A stretch of DNA of 64,000 nucleotides from Carnobacterium jeotgali MS3 (GCF_000745125.1 NZ_JQNF01000010.1:186001-250000); one strand, 5' to 3'. Positions 33,357-42,507 are shown, counted from the first letter of the stretch. Program-made: numbers and translations. Notes: generated by a model from the sequence alone, not told the origin.

Positions 33357-35351
33357 TTAGTTTATTTCTTTATAGTGTTTAATGACATTTTCAACTGTGA
33401 AACCATACTTTTCAATAACTTCTTCTCCAGGACCTGCTGCTCCAAATGTATCAATACTCATCACACTACCTTTTGTTCCAGCATACTCCCTCCAACCGAG
33501 TTTAGAACCCATTTCTATCGTCAATCGTTTTTGAATGTTATCTGGTAAAATAGTCTTTTTATACTCTTCTGTTTGTTTTTCAAATAAATCCCATGATGGC
33601 ATACTGACAACTGTTACGTGAATTTTTTCGTCAGCCAATTTACTTTGTGCTTTAATGGCTAACGAAACTTCAGATCCGGCAGCAATGAGGATTCCACTTG
33701 GCTCTTCTTTTGCTTCAGAAATAACATATGCCCCTTTTTTAACGCCTTCTGCTATCTTATTATTTGTGTTCTCAAGTGTGGGTAAACCTTGTCTTCCCAA
33801 AACAATCATGGTAGGTCTATCCTTTTGTGTTAAAGCTATTTTCCAAGCTTCTTTTGTTTCATTTGCATCACCTGGTCTAATTACAGAAAGATTGGGCATT
33901 GCTCTAAAAGCTGCCAATTGTTCTACCGGTTGATGTGTCGGTCCATCCTGCCCGACTGCAATGCTATCATGCGTAAATACATAAATCACTGGCACATTCA
34001 TTAAAGCCGATAATCGAATAGCTGGTCGCAAATAATCAGAGAACACAAAAAATGTACTTACAAAAGGTCTGAGATAATGTAAGGCCATCCCATTAGCAAT
34101 ACCACCCATGGCAAATTCTCTAACCCCAAACATTACATTACGACCTGCATAATTTGATTTTGTGAAGTTATCATATTTAGTTAATCTAGTCTTTGTTGAA
34201 GCATCTAAATCCGCAGATCCTCCCACTAATTCTGGGCTATTCGTTGCTAACGCATTTAAAATCTCGCTGCCGCTTGCTCTCGTTGCTATAACTTCCCCTT
34301 CAGTGTATAAAGGTAAGTTTTCATTCCAATTTTCTGAAAAATCCCCTACTATAATTCTTTTTAGTTCTCTAGCTAAATCAGGATATTTTTCTTTGTATTG
34401 TTCAAATAATTGATCCCATTCTTTTTCTTTTTCTTCTCCATTTTTTTGAATTGTTTCAAAATCAGTATAAACTTCTTTCGGTACATGGAAATCTTCATAT
34501 TCCCATCCATAAAATTCTTTAGCTTTTTTTATTTCTTCTGCACCTATTGGATCACTATGAATGTCACTAGTCCCTTGAAGAGTAGGAGCACCATAACCAA
34601 TTATTGTTTTAATTTCGATGATTGTTGGCTTATTTTGTTCTGCTTTGCCTTCAATAATAGCTTTTTCGACTGTATCAACATCGTTACCATTCTCAACTAA
34701 TAGATAATGCCAGTTCATTGATTCAAAACGTTTTTGAATATCTTCCGAAAAGGAACGGTTCAAATCTCCATCTAGGCTAATGTCATTAGAATCATACAGT
34801 ACAATTAGACGTCCTAAACCAACATGACCTGCAAATGAAGCTGCTTCATAAGACACACCTTCCATTAAATCGCCATCCCCACAAATGGTATAGGTAAAGT
34901 GATCTACGATTGGAAAGTCATCTTTATTATAGGTTTCAGCTAGATGTCTTTCAGCTAGTGCCATACCAACACTTTGAGGTATTCCTTGTCCTAATGGTCC
35001 GGTTGTAGCTTCAACTCCTGGAGTAATTCCATATTCAGGATGTCCCGGTGTTTTACTATTCCATTGCCTAAATCGTTTTATTTCGTCTAAGGATAGATCA
35101 AATCCGGATAGATGCAATAGGATATATTGAAGTAATGAGCCATGTCCTGCTGATAGGATAAAACGATCTCTATTAAACCATTTCGGGTTGCTAGGATTTA
35201 TATTCAAAACTTTTTTCCACAGACTGTACGCCATCGGAGCCGCACCCATTGGCATACCTGGATGTCCATGTTGGGCCTTTTCAACACTATCCATCGCAAT
35301 TGTACGAATAGTATTGATAGATAATTCTGAAATTAAATTGTCATTTTTCAT
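33357..35351 (-). CDS. tkt: Transketolase
   Basis: A thiamine-diphosphate enzyme of 664 residues, full length. GHPGMPMGAAPMAYSLW and SAGHGSLLQY in the N-terminal domain, the ThDP motif GDGDLMEGVSYEAASFAGH near 155, and FVFSDYLRPAIRLSALM plus THDSIAVGQDGPTHQPVEQ in the pyrimidine domain. It moves two-carbon units between pentose and hexose phosphates. It has its own promoter after the EIIC terminator. Its position directly behind the ascorbate-type PTS suggests a role in using the pentose phosphate from that sugar. Confidence 0.93.
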   Translation of the reverse strand: MKNDNLISELSINTIRTIAMDSVEKAQHGHPGMPMGAAPMAYSLWKKVLNINPSNPKWFNRDRFILSAGHGSLLQYILLHLSGFDLSLDEIKRFRQWNSKTPGHPEYGITPGVEATTGPLGQGIPQSVGMALAERHLAETYNKDDFPIVDHFTYTICGDGDLMEGVSYEAASFAGHVGLGRLIVLYDSNDISLDGDLNRSFSEDIQKRFESMNWHYLLVENGNDVDTVEKAIIEGKAEQNKPTIIEIKTIIGYGAPTLQGTSDIHSDPIGAEEIKKAKEFYGWEYEDFHVPKEVYTDFETIQKNGEEKEKEWDQLFEQYKEKYPDLARELKRIIVGDFSENWNENLPLYTEGEVIATRASGSEILNALATNSPELVGGSADLDASTKTRLTKYDNFTKSNYAGRNVMFGVREFAMGGIANGMALHYLRPFVSTFFVFSDYLRPAIRLSALMNVPVIYVFTHDSIAVGQDGPTHQPVEQLAAFRAMPNLSVIRPGDANETKEAWKIALTQKDRPTMIVLGRQGLPTLENTNNKIAEGVKKGAYVISEAKEEPSGILIAAGSEVSLAIKAQSKLADEKIHVTVVSMPSWDLFEKQTEEYKKTILPDNIQKRLTIEMGSKLGWREYAGTKGSVMSIDTFGAAGPGEEVIEKYGFTVENVIKHYKEIN

Positions 35352-35390
35352 TGTACTTTCTCCCTCCGTAACCGACTATTTTAATAGTTA

Positions 35391-35419
35391 ATTATCCTGC
35401 TTACTCTAAAATGCTACAA
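35391..35419 (-). promoter_or_regulatory. Probable tkt promoter
   Basis: TTGTAG and GATAAT separated by 17 bases on the minus strand. It directly follows the terminator of the EIIC gene. Confidence 0.6.
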
Positions 35420-35456
35420 AAAAAGTGAATACATCACTAATGAGTATCCACTTTTT
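35419..35456 (-). terminator. Terminator between the ascorbate-type EIIC gene and tkt
   Basis: AAAAAGTG-ATAC pairs with GTAT-CACTTTTT, followed on the minus strand by TTTGTAG. Confidence 0.8.
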
Positions 35457-35483
35457 ATTCATTGTCTTATTTAATAGACTTAT

Positions 35484-36824
35484 TTATTTTGCTTCTGCCG
35501 TTTTCTTTTTAAACGGTATTGCCATTAATACAAGAATTACAACTAAACTTACTACAATTGCAATTGGCCCTGCATAATTTGCTAATGATCCAAAGAATAG
35601 ACCACTAACACCAAAGTCGGCATCAGAGAAAGTTGTACTTGCAAAACCTAAATCTCCTAATACAGGCATTAAGAATAACGGTAAGAATGAAACAATTACC
35701 CCATTAACAAATGAACCTGCTACAGATCCTTTAATTCCACCAGTTGTATTGCCGAATACTCCAGCTGCAGCCCCTGTAAAGAAATGAGGTACAACTCCTG
35801 GTAAAATCACTGTACTTCCTACAGCCAACATGATAGCTAGACTAACAATTCCTCCTAAAAAGCTAGAGAAGAAACCAATCAATACAGCATTGGGAGCAAA
35901 AGTAAAAATGATTGGAACATCTAGTGCTGGTTTAGCATTTGGAACTAATTTTGTAGAAATCCCTTTAAATGCTGGGACAATTTCTGCTAGAACTAAACGA
36001 ACACCTGCTAAGATTACAAATACTCCAGCAGCAAAGTTACCTGCTTGAATTAGTGAGAAGACTAAGAAGTTTGTTCCACCACTAAGTTCTGCTTCAATAA
36101 ACTGAGGACCTGCAAATAGAGCAACGATGAAATACATTACAATCATAGTAATTGCAATACTTACTGTACTGTCACGTAAGAAACCAAGTCCTTTTGGAAA
36201 GTTGATATTTTCAGTGGAATGTTCTTTATCCTTTTTAAAAATTCTTCCAATATAACCACTGACCGCATAACCTACTGCGCTAAAGTGACCTAATGCAACA
36301 TTATCATTTCCAAGTAATTCACGCATAAACGGTTGAACAATAGCGGGTGATAAAGTCATAATAATACCTAACGCTACAGAACCAGCAATGATTAAAGGTA
36401 TTGTATCGAATCCGGCTACAGCCATTATTACAGCTAACATACAAGCCATATATAACGTATGGTGTCCTGTCAAAAAGATGTATTTAAATCTGGTGAATCG
36501 TGCAATTAGAATATTAGCAACCATTCCAAAGAACATGATCAAAGCAGTGTTTGTGCCATATTCAGTTAAAGCTAATGCAACGATAGCTTCATTATTTGGA
36601 ACAACTCCTGCAATATTGAAAGCTTCTTGGAACATTAAACCGAATGGTGCTAAAGAGGTTTCTAATATTCCTGCACCTGCTTGTATCACTAAGAAACCAA
36701 CAAATGTTTTAACTGTACCTTTTATGACATCCGACGTTTTTTTCTTTTGTACCAAAAGACCAACTAAAGCAATAAAGGCTACTAGAATGGAGGGTGCGCT
36801 TAAAACATCAATTAAAGTATTCAT
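35484..36824 (-). CDS. ulaA: PTS ascorbate-family EIIC permease (UlaA/SgaT-like)
   Basis: An EIIC of 446 residues with about ten or more membrane segments. VGFLVIQAGAGILETSLAPF, TGHHTLYMACMLAV and PHFFTGAAAGVFGNTTGGIKG are typical of the UlaA family, which is structurally distinct from glucose-type EIICs. It imports L-ascorbate or a related pentose-like compound as the phosphate. The usual ula catabolic genes (ulaD, ulaE, ulaF) are absent, so ascorbate itself is not proven. It lies 48 bases after the EIIB gene. Confidence 0.85.
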   Translation of the reverse strand: MNTLIDVLSAPSILVAFIALVGLLVQKKKTSDVIKGTVKTFVGFLVIQAGAGILETSLAPFGLMFQEAFNIAGVVPNNEAIVALALTEYGTNTALIMFFGMVANILIARFTRFKYIFLTGHHTLYMACMLAVIMAVAGFDTIPLIIAGSVALGIIMTLSPAIVQPFMRELLGNDNVALGHFSAVGYAVSGYIGRIFKKDKEHSTENINFPKGLGFLRDSTVSIAITMIVMYFIVALFAGPQFIEAELSGGTNFLVFSLIQAGNFAAGVFVILAGVRLVLAEIVPAFKGISTKLVPNAKPALDVPIIFTFAPNAVLIGFFSSFLGGIVSLAIMLAVGSTVILPGVVPHFFTGAAAGVFGNTTGGIKGSVAGSFVNGVIVSFLPLFLMPVLGDLGFASTTFSDADFGVSGLFFGSLANYAGPIAIVVSLVVILVLMAIPFKKKTAEAK

Positions 36825-36872
36825 ATTCGTTCTATCTCCTTTTCATCTATCAATTTTTTATTGTAACTAATT

Positions 36873-37154
36873 CTATAGCATCCCTTTTTCTTCAAGTACT
36901 TTTTTTACTTTCACTCTCAACTCATCAATATCAATGATACTGTCTAGAATCACTACATTACCTAACTGTTCCCCACCTTCTGCAATATCTTTAGCTAAGA
37001 AAAAGACATCTGCATCTCCTGGTTGTGCAGAACTTAAGTCAGAATGCGAAACCTCTACATCCGTTACTCCTAATTCACCCAATACTTGATTGATATTCAT
37101 TTCCACCATAAAACTTGTCCCTAAACCTTGTCCACAAACTGCTAAAATTTTCAT
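36873..37154 (-). CDS. ulaB: PTS ascorbate-type EIIB
   Basis: A small EIIB of 93 residues. The phosphocysteine lies in ILAVCGQGLGTSFMVEMN (Cys6). The VCGxGLGTS motif is characteristic of the ascorbate/galactitol EIIB class. It starts in the overlap with the stop of the regulator gene. It takes phosphate from an EIIA, probably the domain fused to the regulator upstream, since no free EIIA gene exists here. Confidence 0.9.
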   Translation of the reverse strand: MKILAVCGQGLGTSFMVEMNINQVLGELGVTDVEVSHSDLSSAQPGDADVFFLAKDIAEGGEQLGNVVILDSIIDIDELRVKVKKVLEEKGML

Positions 37155-39196
37155 TATTCATCTTCTCCTTTTTTTATAATACTAATTATTTCTTCTGCTG
37201 TTTTTGACTCTTTAATCGCATTTAATGTTGTATCATTGCTTAAAAGCTTTGTTATTTGTGCTAACGCTTTCAAATGCGCCTGGTTATCAATCGCTGCTAA
37301 ACAAATAAAAATATCAATTTTATGTTCTTCTTTATCTAACAATAATACTGGAGTAGTTGTTCTTAGAAATGAAATACCTAAACTATTTACTCCCGCTTCA
37401 GGTCTTGCATGTGGAATAGCTATTCCTTTACCTATATGGATATAAGTTCCAATTTCTTCTACATTTTTTATCATAGCATCCACATACCCTGATTGAACTT
37501 TATTAGATTCAACTAAAGGTTGAGCCGCTTTAGCTATTGCTTTTTTCCAATCCATTTCTTCATTTGTAAATTGAATCATATCTTTAGTTAATAATTCTGA
37601 AAGCATTGGCTTATAACTCCCCTTTTCTATTTCTTTTGAATGGATAAGATTCACCAGTTCTGATAACATCTTATCCTCATCTTTTACTTCTGTATATTTA
37701 TGGATAATTTTCATTAATTGATCAATAGAAATATTTCTCAAATTTAATCTTGGAAACTGAGTAGCTACAGATTGAATCAAATAATTTTTTTCAATATCCG
37801 TTAATAATGGCTTAACTCGATATACTGGTTTAATTGAAATAACCTCTACTGTTGAAAAAATCAAATCATATTCCGTAATTGGAATGTGATAAATTTGCTC
37901 AATCGCATGAACACGAGAAAACCGAATACTTGGAAACATATCTTGTAACTGTGAACGGAGCATAATTGAAGTGCTGACACCATTCGAGCAAACAACTAAG
38001 GCGTTTATTTTTTCTGGTTCTTTTTCTTCATTTCTTTCTAGGTAACCGCCAAAATGTAAGGTGAAAAAACTTATTTCAGTTTCACTAATCGTTTTCCCTG
38101 TCAAAGCAGATAAAGGTTCCAATGCTCTTTTTACAAATCCAAACAAATCAGCATATTCAGTCTTTATTCTTTTTATCATTGGATTAACTAGTGGAATTTC
38201 AAATGTAATTCTAAAAAAAGCTGGAACCAAATGATTATACAAACTGTTTTTTAATTGCGGTTTATTTTTTAAAGGCAATAATGTACTCTTTTCAAATTCT
38301 TCAATAATTTGTTCAGCTAATTCTTCAAGAAAAGGGTTCTCTTTATCCTCAATCTCTTGTTGAGTTATCAATAATTGAACAGTAAGAAAATACGAACCAT
38401 TTATAGCTTTTTCATTAAACAAACTATCAGCTAATTGTTTCCCTTTTTTAAACAGTAGTTGTCTTTCTAACAATTGCTTTTCAAATTCCGTATAATTAAG
38501 CTTATCAGTTTTATTCCTTAACTTAACAAAAAGAATGTGCATGAGCATTTCTATTTTTCTACTTTTTACTAGCTTTAAATTAGTTCTTATTAATGCTTCT
38601 TCAACCAACTGTTGAACATGTGTAAGTTGATTTTCTTTTCGCCATGCTTTTAAAATTAAGTTTATTAGTTCTTTTCCAAGAGGCTGTGTTAATAGGTAAT
38701 CAATACAATAAGAAGCAAATTTCCATTTATCATTCTCACTTCCTGTTAAGTAGTACCCCTCCTTTCTTGAATATACTAGGCTGATATTCCACTTCTCACA
38801 ATTTAATTTTGTTTTTTTCACATCAGTCAAAGCTGTATTTTTACTTACGCCTAGCAATAATTGATAATGATAATTTGATACTGGTTCCGTTCTTATATAG
38901 GTGTATAGATAAATTAACAGACTCCGTGTATCTTCAGCTATAACGAACTGTTTTGTATTAAAGTCTAATGGTAACCCTATTTGGATGCGTTTTTTTAAAC
39001 TTGGATCTATAAAAAAGTTATCCTTATTAATCTTAATCATTGGTAAATCCATCATTTGCAATGTATCGTTAACTTTATCTAAATCATATTGAAGTTGTCT
39101 TTCAGATAGGTTCAATTCTCTCATAACTTCAAATTTACTCATCTTATTATGGGTCGTTATTTCTTCGAATAATTTGTAAGCCCTCTCATCAAACAA
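37154..39196 (-). CDS. PRD-containing PTS regulator with fused EIIB-like and EIIA domains (MtlR/LicR-type)
   Basis: A 680-residue BglG-superfamily regulator. Order: N-terminal HTH domains (about 1-160, including MSKFEVMRELNLSERQLQYDL); two PRDs (about 190-400, the second with SFFTLHFGGYLER); an EIIB-Gat-like domain with VVCSNGVSTSIMLRS near 412; and a C-terminal EIIA-type domain (about 535-680) with the phospho-His in GKGIAIPHARPEAG. It is likely a DNA-binding activator of its own operon, and the EIIA domain may also serve the permease. The start is TTG with AAGGAGG 7-8 bases upstream. Confidence 0.88.
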   Translation of the reverse strand: MFDERAYKLFEEITTHNKMSKFEVMRELNLSERQLQYDLDKVNDTLQMMDLPMIKINKDNFFIDPSLKKRIQIGLPLDFNTKQFVIAEDTRSLLIYLYTYIRTEPVSNYHYQLLLGVSKNTALTDVKKTKLNCEKWNISLVYSRKEGYYLTGSENDKWKFASYCIDYLLTQPLGKELINLILKAWRKENQLTHVQQLVEEALIRTNLKLVKSRKIEMLMHILFVKLRNKTDKLNYTEFEKQLLERQLLFKKGKQLADSLFNEKAINGSYFLTVQLLITQQEIEDKENPFLEELAEQIIEEFEKSTLLPLKNKPQLKNSLYNHLVPAFFRITFEIPLVNPMIKRIKTEYADLFGFVKRALEPLSALTGKTISETEISFFTLHFGGYLERNEEKEPEKINALVVCSNGVSTSIMLRSQLQDMFPSIRFSRVHAIEQIYHIPITEYDLIFSTVEVISIKPVYRVKPLLTDIEKNYLIQSVATQFPRLNLRNISIDQLMKIIHKYTEVKDEDKMLSELVNLIHSKEIEKGSYKPMLSELLTKDMIQFTNEEMDWKKAIAKAAQPLVESNKVQSGYVDAMIKNVEEIGTYIHIGKGIAIPHARPEAGVNSLGISFLRTTTPVLLLDKEEHKIDIFICLAAIDNQAHLKALAQITKLLSNDTTLNAIKESKTAEEIISIIKKGEDE

Positions 39197-39242
39197 AAGA
39201 GTTCCTCCTTTTCTTAATTTAACTATAGTTGTTTCATCAATC
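39197..39242. other. Leader of the PRD regulator gene
   Basis: Holds the AAGGAGG site, a TATAGT -10 box and, at its left end, the TTG start. No coding sequence is seen. Confidence 0.4.
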
Positions 39243-39250
39243 TACATCAA
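39222..39250 (-). promoter_or_regulatory. Promoter of the regulator-EIIB-EIIC operon
   Basis: TTGATG and TATAGT separated by 17 bases on the minus strand. The -35 lies inside the right arm (as transcribed) of the inverted repeat. Confidence 0.65.
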
Positions 39251-39274
39251 TTGGATTTAAACCCAATTGATGTA
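39243..39274. promoter_or_regulatory. 12-bp perfect inverted repeat, candidate operator of the PRD regulator
   Basis: TACATCAATTGG and CCAATTGATGTA around an eight-base spacer, overlapping the -35 box. Its position fits an activator or repressor site; regulator identity is inferred from proximity. Confidence 0.55.
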
Positions 39275-39284
39275 ATCGTTTTCC
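39271..39284. promoter_or_regulatory. cre-like site upstream of the PRD regulator operon
   Basis: TGTAATCGTTTTCC matches 13 of 14 positions of the catabolite-responsive consensus, immediately beside the inverted repeat. Confidence 0.5.
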
Positions 39285-39343
39285 ATAACCGTTGTGCCTA
39301 CTATCGAATCTGGACTATTAAATCACTTGCTTTTAAACTAAAA

Positions 39344-39384
39344 AAGTAAGTTGAACCCTCATAAATAGGGGATTCAACTTACTT
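39344..39384. terminator. Terminator downstream of the small cis-prenyltransferase-like ORF
   Basis: AAGTAAGTTGAA-CCC pairs with GGG-TTCAACTTACTT. It touches the stop codon of the 28-codon ORF and isolates the regulator promoter from upstream transcription. Confidence 0.8.
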
Positions 39385-39469
39385 AATCAATTACCCACCT
39401 AATGTAACATCTTGATCTTGGTACCATTGCAATACCTATATGTTTAGGCAGACGCTTGTATATTACCAT
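39383..39469 (-). pseudogene. 28-codon ORF resembling the N terminus of a cis-prenyltransferase (UppS-like), probable remnant
   Basis: GGGGG stands 8 bases before the ATG. The peptide begins MVIYKRLPKHIGIAM, much like the start of undecaprenyl diphosphate synthases, where an LPKHIGIIMDGNGRWA block is usual. It then diverges (VPRSRCY) and stops exactly at a terminator. In another frame the last 40 bases read QWYQDQDVTLGG then stop. So this may be a composite of two gene ends left by a deletion. It may still be translated. The resemblance is from memory and needs a search; a chance match over 15 residues is possible. Confidence 0.4.
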
Positions 39470-39548
39470 TCTGTCTTCCCCCTTTATCCATCACTATGTT
39501 ATTGTAACTGAATTCTTGTTAAATAAATAATAAAGCACTTTAACCTAA
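39470..39548. other. Rest of the gene-free stretch between scrB and the small ORF
   Basis: AT-rich. Contains the GGGGG ribosome binding site and a TACAAT -10-like box on the minus strand without a convincing -35. Nothing else is recognised. Confidence 0.3.
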
Positions 39549-39588
39549 AAGAAATCTACCAGAGCCAATTTACTCTGGTAGATTTCTT
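39549..39588 (-). terminator. Terminator after scrB
   Basis: AAGAAATCTACCAGAG and its exact complement around an eight-base loop. Confidence 0.9.
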
Positions 39589-39605
39589 CTTTAGCTGTAT
39601 TTATT

Positions 39606-41006
39606 TTATTCTTCAATTTCAAATGAACGTAGAGTATAAAGCATCATTCTTTTTTCCATAGGTTCACCTAAGTTTTTGAAACTAAACAGATAGTCTGTTT
39701 CGTCTACAAAATATCTTAAAGTGAAAACTTCTTCCCCATGGTTCAAAAATAATTCTAACAATGAACTTTCGACTAACAATCGTAATTCTGTCAATTCACG
39801 TGTTAAAAACGTCGCTCTTTCCTCTCTCATATTTGTCTTCCAGTTCGTCCGTATTATAGAAAGTTTTCTAGTTTTGGATTGGTACAAGATTTCAATTTCG
39901 TTTCTTAAATTTATCACAAAGTCTGTAGCTACTGAACCCCATTCAATCAGAATATCTTGTTGTAACGACGACAATTTAATAACTTCACTTTGACTACTTT
40001 TAATGATTATAGGACTTGTTTCTCTTAAATTCGCTATATCAGAAAGTGGGTACTGAGTAAGTTTTTCACTTTCGTAATGCACCTCTCTAGGAATTGTTAA
40101 CGCATGTAGCCAACCTTGCTTTCTAGTAGGTACCGCTGCTTCAACTTTAGGATCCATCACACCTACCCACCCGTATAGAATTGTACGTCCAACATCATCC
40201 ACAAAAGTCTGAGGAGCATAAAACTCAAAACCATGATCCAGTTCTTTAAAGTCTTGAGCATTTTTTTTAAAGACACCATTTTCTGTAAAATGACCTGTAA
40301 AATAGCCACTTTGATAAATATTACGGTATTTTTCTCCTTCAACTTCTAAGCCTTGCGGTGAAAAGGAAAAGATATCTGTATCCGCAAACCTTAAGATATC
40401 AGGGCATTCCCACATATACCCTAATGATAAGGGCTCATCAAGCAATGGACCAACCAATGTCCAGTTTACTAAGTTGTTTGATTGATAGATTAAGGCATCA
40501 CCTACTAAATTTTCTTTTTGTGCTCCTAATACCATCCACCATTTGCCAGCTTTACCTTGCCAAACTTTTGGATCTCTTACATGTGCTGTATATCCTTTTA
40601 TAGGGTGTTCTAAAACAGGGCCTTTTTTCTCAAAATAGTTGCCATCTTTTGATACAGCCAAACATTGGTAGCTAAAACGTTCGCCATTTTCTCCTCGGAC
40701 GTTTCCTGTGTAGAATAAATAAATTTCTTCGTTAAAAACAACAGCACTTCCAGAATAACATCCGTCTTTATCGTACCAATCAGTAGGCTCTAATGCTGGT
40801 TTATAAGATTTCCATTGGATGAAATCTTTAGTCGTTACATGACCCCAGCTTTTTGATTGATGTGTAGTATCCGTCTGGTTCCATTGAAAGAATACATGAT
40901 AAACACCTTTAAAGTGAACTAGTCCATTTGGATCGTTTAACAGTCCTTTAGGCGGTGTAACATGATATCCTAACTTGTAATCATTTATTTCATCCGTTTG
41001 TCCCAT
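39606..41006 (-). CDS. scrB: Sucrose-6-phosphate hydrolase (GH32)
   Basis: A GH32 invertase of 466 residues. Nucleophile Asp in LLNDPNGLVHF near 21-25, transition-state Asp in VRDPKVW near 148, acid/base Glu in WECPDILRF near 203. The C-terminal beta-sandwich (about 330-466) is present. It splits imported sucrose-6-phosphate into glucose-6-phosphate and fructose. It lies 16 bases after scrA, in one operon. Fructose is then handled by the fructokinase ScrK encoded nearby. Confidence 0.93.
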   Translation of the reverse strand: MGQTDEINDYKLGYHVTPPKGLLNDPNGLVHFKGVYHVFFQWNQTDTTHQSKSWGHVTTKDFIQWKSYKPALEPTDWYDKDGCYSGSAVVFNEEIYLFYTGNVRGENGERFSYQCLAVSKDGNYFEKKGPVLEHPIKGYTAHVRDPKVWQGKAGKWWMVLGAQKENLVGDALIYQSNNLVNWTLVGPLLDEPLSLGYMWECPDILRFADTDIFSFSPQGLEVEGEKYRNIYQSGYFTGHFTENGVFKKNAQDFKELDHGFEFYAPQTFVDDVGRTILYGWVGVMDPKVEAAVPTRKQGWLHALTIPREVHYESEKLTQYPLSDIANLRETSPIIIKSSQSEVIKLSSLQQDILIEWGSVATDFVINLRNEIEILYQSKTRKLSIIRTNWKTNMREERATFLTRELTELRLLVESSLLELFLNHGEEVFTLRYFVDETDYLFSFKNLGEPMEKRMMLYTLRSFEIEE

Positions 41007-41022
41007 CTATCTAAACGTCCTT

Positions 41023-42426
41023 TCATCCTTCTAATTCTTGTCTCATTTTATCGCTGTATCCAAATAGATAAGTTAATACAAATGCTACACCGATAGCAAT
41101 GATATTTGTTAAAATATACAACAAAATTTGACCATTTAAATAAAGTAATATTCCTGGTATAACCGTAAGTGACATTCCAGTTGCTTCTAATCCAACTAAG
41201 CTAGCAAAAAAACCACCAACTCCACCACCAACTAAACCAAAAATAAAAGGTTTAATATAACGCAAGTTTACACCAAATACAGCTGGTTCAGTAATGCCTA
41301 AAAAGGCTGCAAGTGTAGAGGGATAAGCCAGCGCTTTTAATTTCTTAGATTTCGTTTTCATTCCAACTGCTAATGCTGCTCCACCTTGTGCAGCTACACT
41401 CGCTGTAATGATCCCATTGTAGGGATTAACACCTGTATTAGCTAATAATTGTATCTCCATAAAGTTGAAGAGATGATGAATTCCAGTTACCACAATCAAT
41501 TGGTTCACGGCACCTAGAATTAAACCGGCTAAACCAAACGGTAAAGCTAATACCCAAATCGTTGCATTTAAAATTACTTCTTCTAAAGAGTGAAAAATTG
41601 GTCCGATGATAAATAATGACAAGATACTCATGATTAATAGTGTCATGAATGGTGTAACCAATAAATCAAGTGTCTCAGGTACGTATTTACGAATCCATCT
41701 TTCCAATTTCGCTCCGACAAAACCTGCAATAAAAGCAGGCAATACCGTTCCTTGATAGCCGACTACGGGAATAAAACCAAACATAGTGATTGGATCTACT
41801 GTTCCGCCTGCTACTTCATAAGCATTTGGCAATGCAGGATTAACGAGCATCAACCCTAAAACAATCCCAATGACTGGCGAGCCACCAAATACTTTAAAGG
41901 ATGACCAAGCTACAAGTGCAGGTAAAAAGGCAAATGCTGTATCTGTTAATACTTCAGTATATAATAAGAAATTAGAGCTGATATCCGTTGGAACCATTCC
42001 AAAAACTGCTAAAACTTGTTCTTGTGTCAATAGACCACGTAATCCCATAAACAACCCTGTAGCAACTAACACAGGAATAATTGGGACAAATATATCCCCA
42101 AACGTACGAATCATTCGTTGGAACACATTTCCTTGTTGATTAGACTCTTCTTTCATCTCACCAGTTGATCCTTCAGCTGCACCTAAACTTACAACTTCTT
42201 CAAAAATCTTATTTACGGTACCGGTTCCAAAAATGATTTGGAATTGTCCAGAATTATAAAATGCACCTTTGACTTTATCAATATTTTCTACTTCTTCCTT
42301 ATTTACCTTACTTTGATCCTTAACCATGATACGTAATCTTGTTGCACAATGAGCCACCGAATTGATATTCTCTTTTCCACCAACAGCAGCAATGACTTGT
42401 TTGGCTATTTCTTTATTATCTGACAT
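41023..42426 (-). CDS. scrA: PTS sucrose-specific EIIBC
   Basis: A permease of 467 residues. The N-terminal EIIB domain (about 1-85) has its phosphocysteine in SVAHCATRLRIM near 27; the EIIC domain (about 105-460) has about ten membrane segments, GLAGLILGAVNQLIVVTGIHH and GITEPAVFGVNLRY. No EIIA domain is fused, as in Bacillus SacP. It imports sucrose as sucrose-6-phosphate. AGGAGG precedes the ATG. The promoter just upstream carries a palindromic operator for ScrR. Confidence 0.92.
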   Translation of the reverse strand: MSDNKEIAKQVIAAVGGKENINSVAHCATRLRIMVKDQSKVNKEEVENIDKVKGAFYNSGQFQIIFGTGTVNKIFEEVVSLGAAEGSTGEMKEESNQQGNVFQRMIRTFGDIFVPIIPVLVATGLFMGLRGLLTQEQVLAVFGMVPTDISSNFLLYTEVLTDTAFAFLPALVAWSSFKVFGGSPVIGIVLGLMLVNPALPNAYEVAGGTVDPITMFGFIPVVGYQGTVLPAFIAGFVGAKLERWIRKYVPETLDLLVTPFMTLLIMSILSLFIIGPIFHSLEEVILNATIWVLALPFGLAGLILGAVNQLIVVTGIHHLFNFMEIQLLANTGVNPYNGIITASVAAQGGAALAVGMKTKSKKLKALAYPSTLAAFLGITEPAVFGVNLRYIKPFIFGLVGGGVGGFFASLVGLEATGMSLTVIPGILLYLNGQILLYILTNIIAIGVAFVLTYLFGYSDKMRQELEG

Positions 42427-42449
42427 GCTTTTTCCTCCTTTTCATTTTT

Positions 42450-42461
42450 GGAACCGGTTTC
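42450..42461. promoter_or_regulatory. ScrR (LacI-type) operator
   Basis: GGAACCGGTTTC, a palindrome with central CG around AACCGGTT, the classic LacI/GalR operator form. It lies just downstream of the scrA promoter, a repressing position. Confidence 0.75.
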
Positions 42462-42469
42462 TTTTTTTT

Positions 42470-42498
42470 AGTTTACCTTATTTTTTTTACTGTGTCTA
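42470..42498 (-). promoter_or_regulatory. scrA-scrB promoter
   Basis: TAGACA and TAAACT separated by 17 bases on the minus strand. Confidence 0.65.
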
Positions 42499-42507
42499 CT
42501 AATACAT

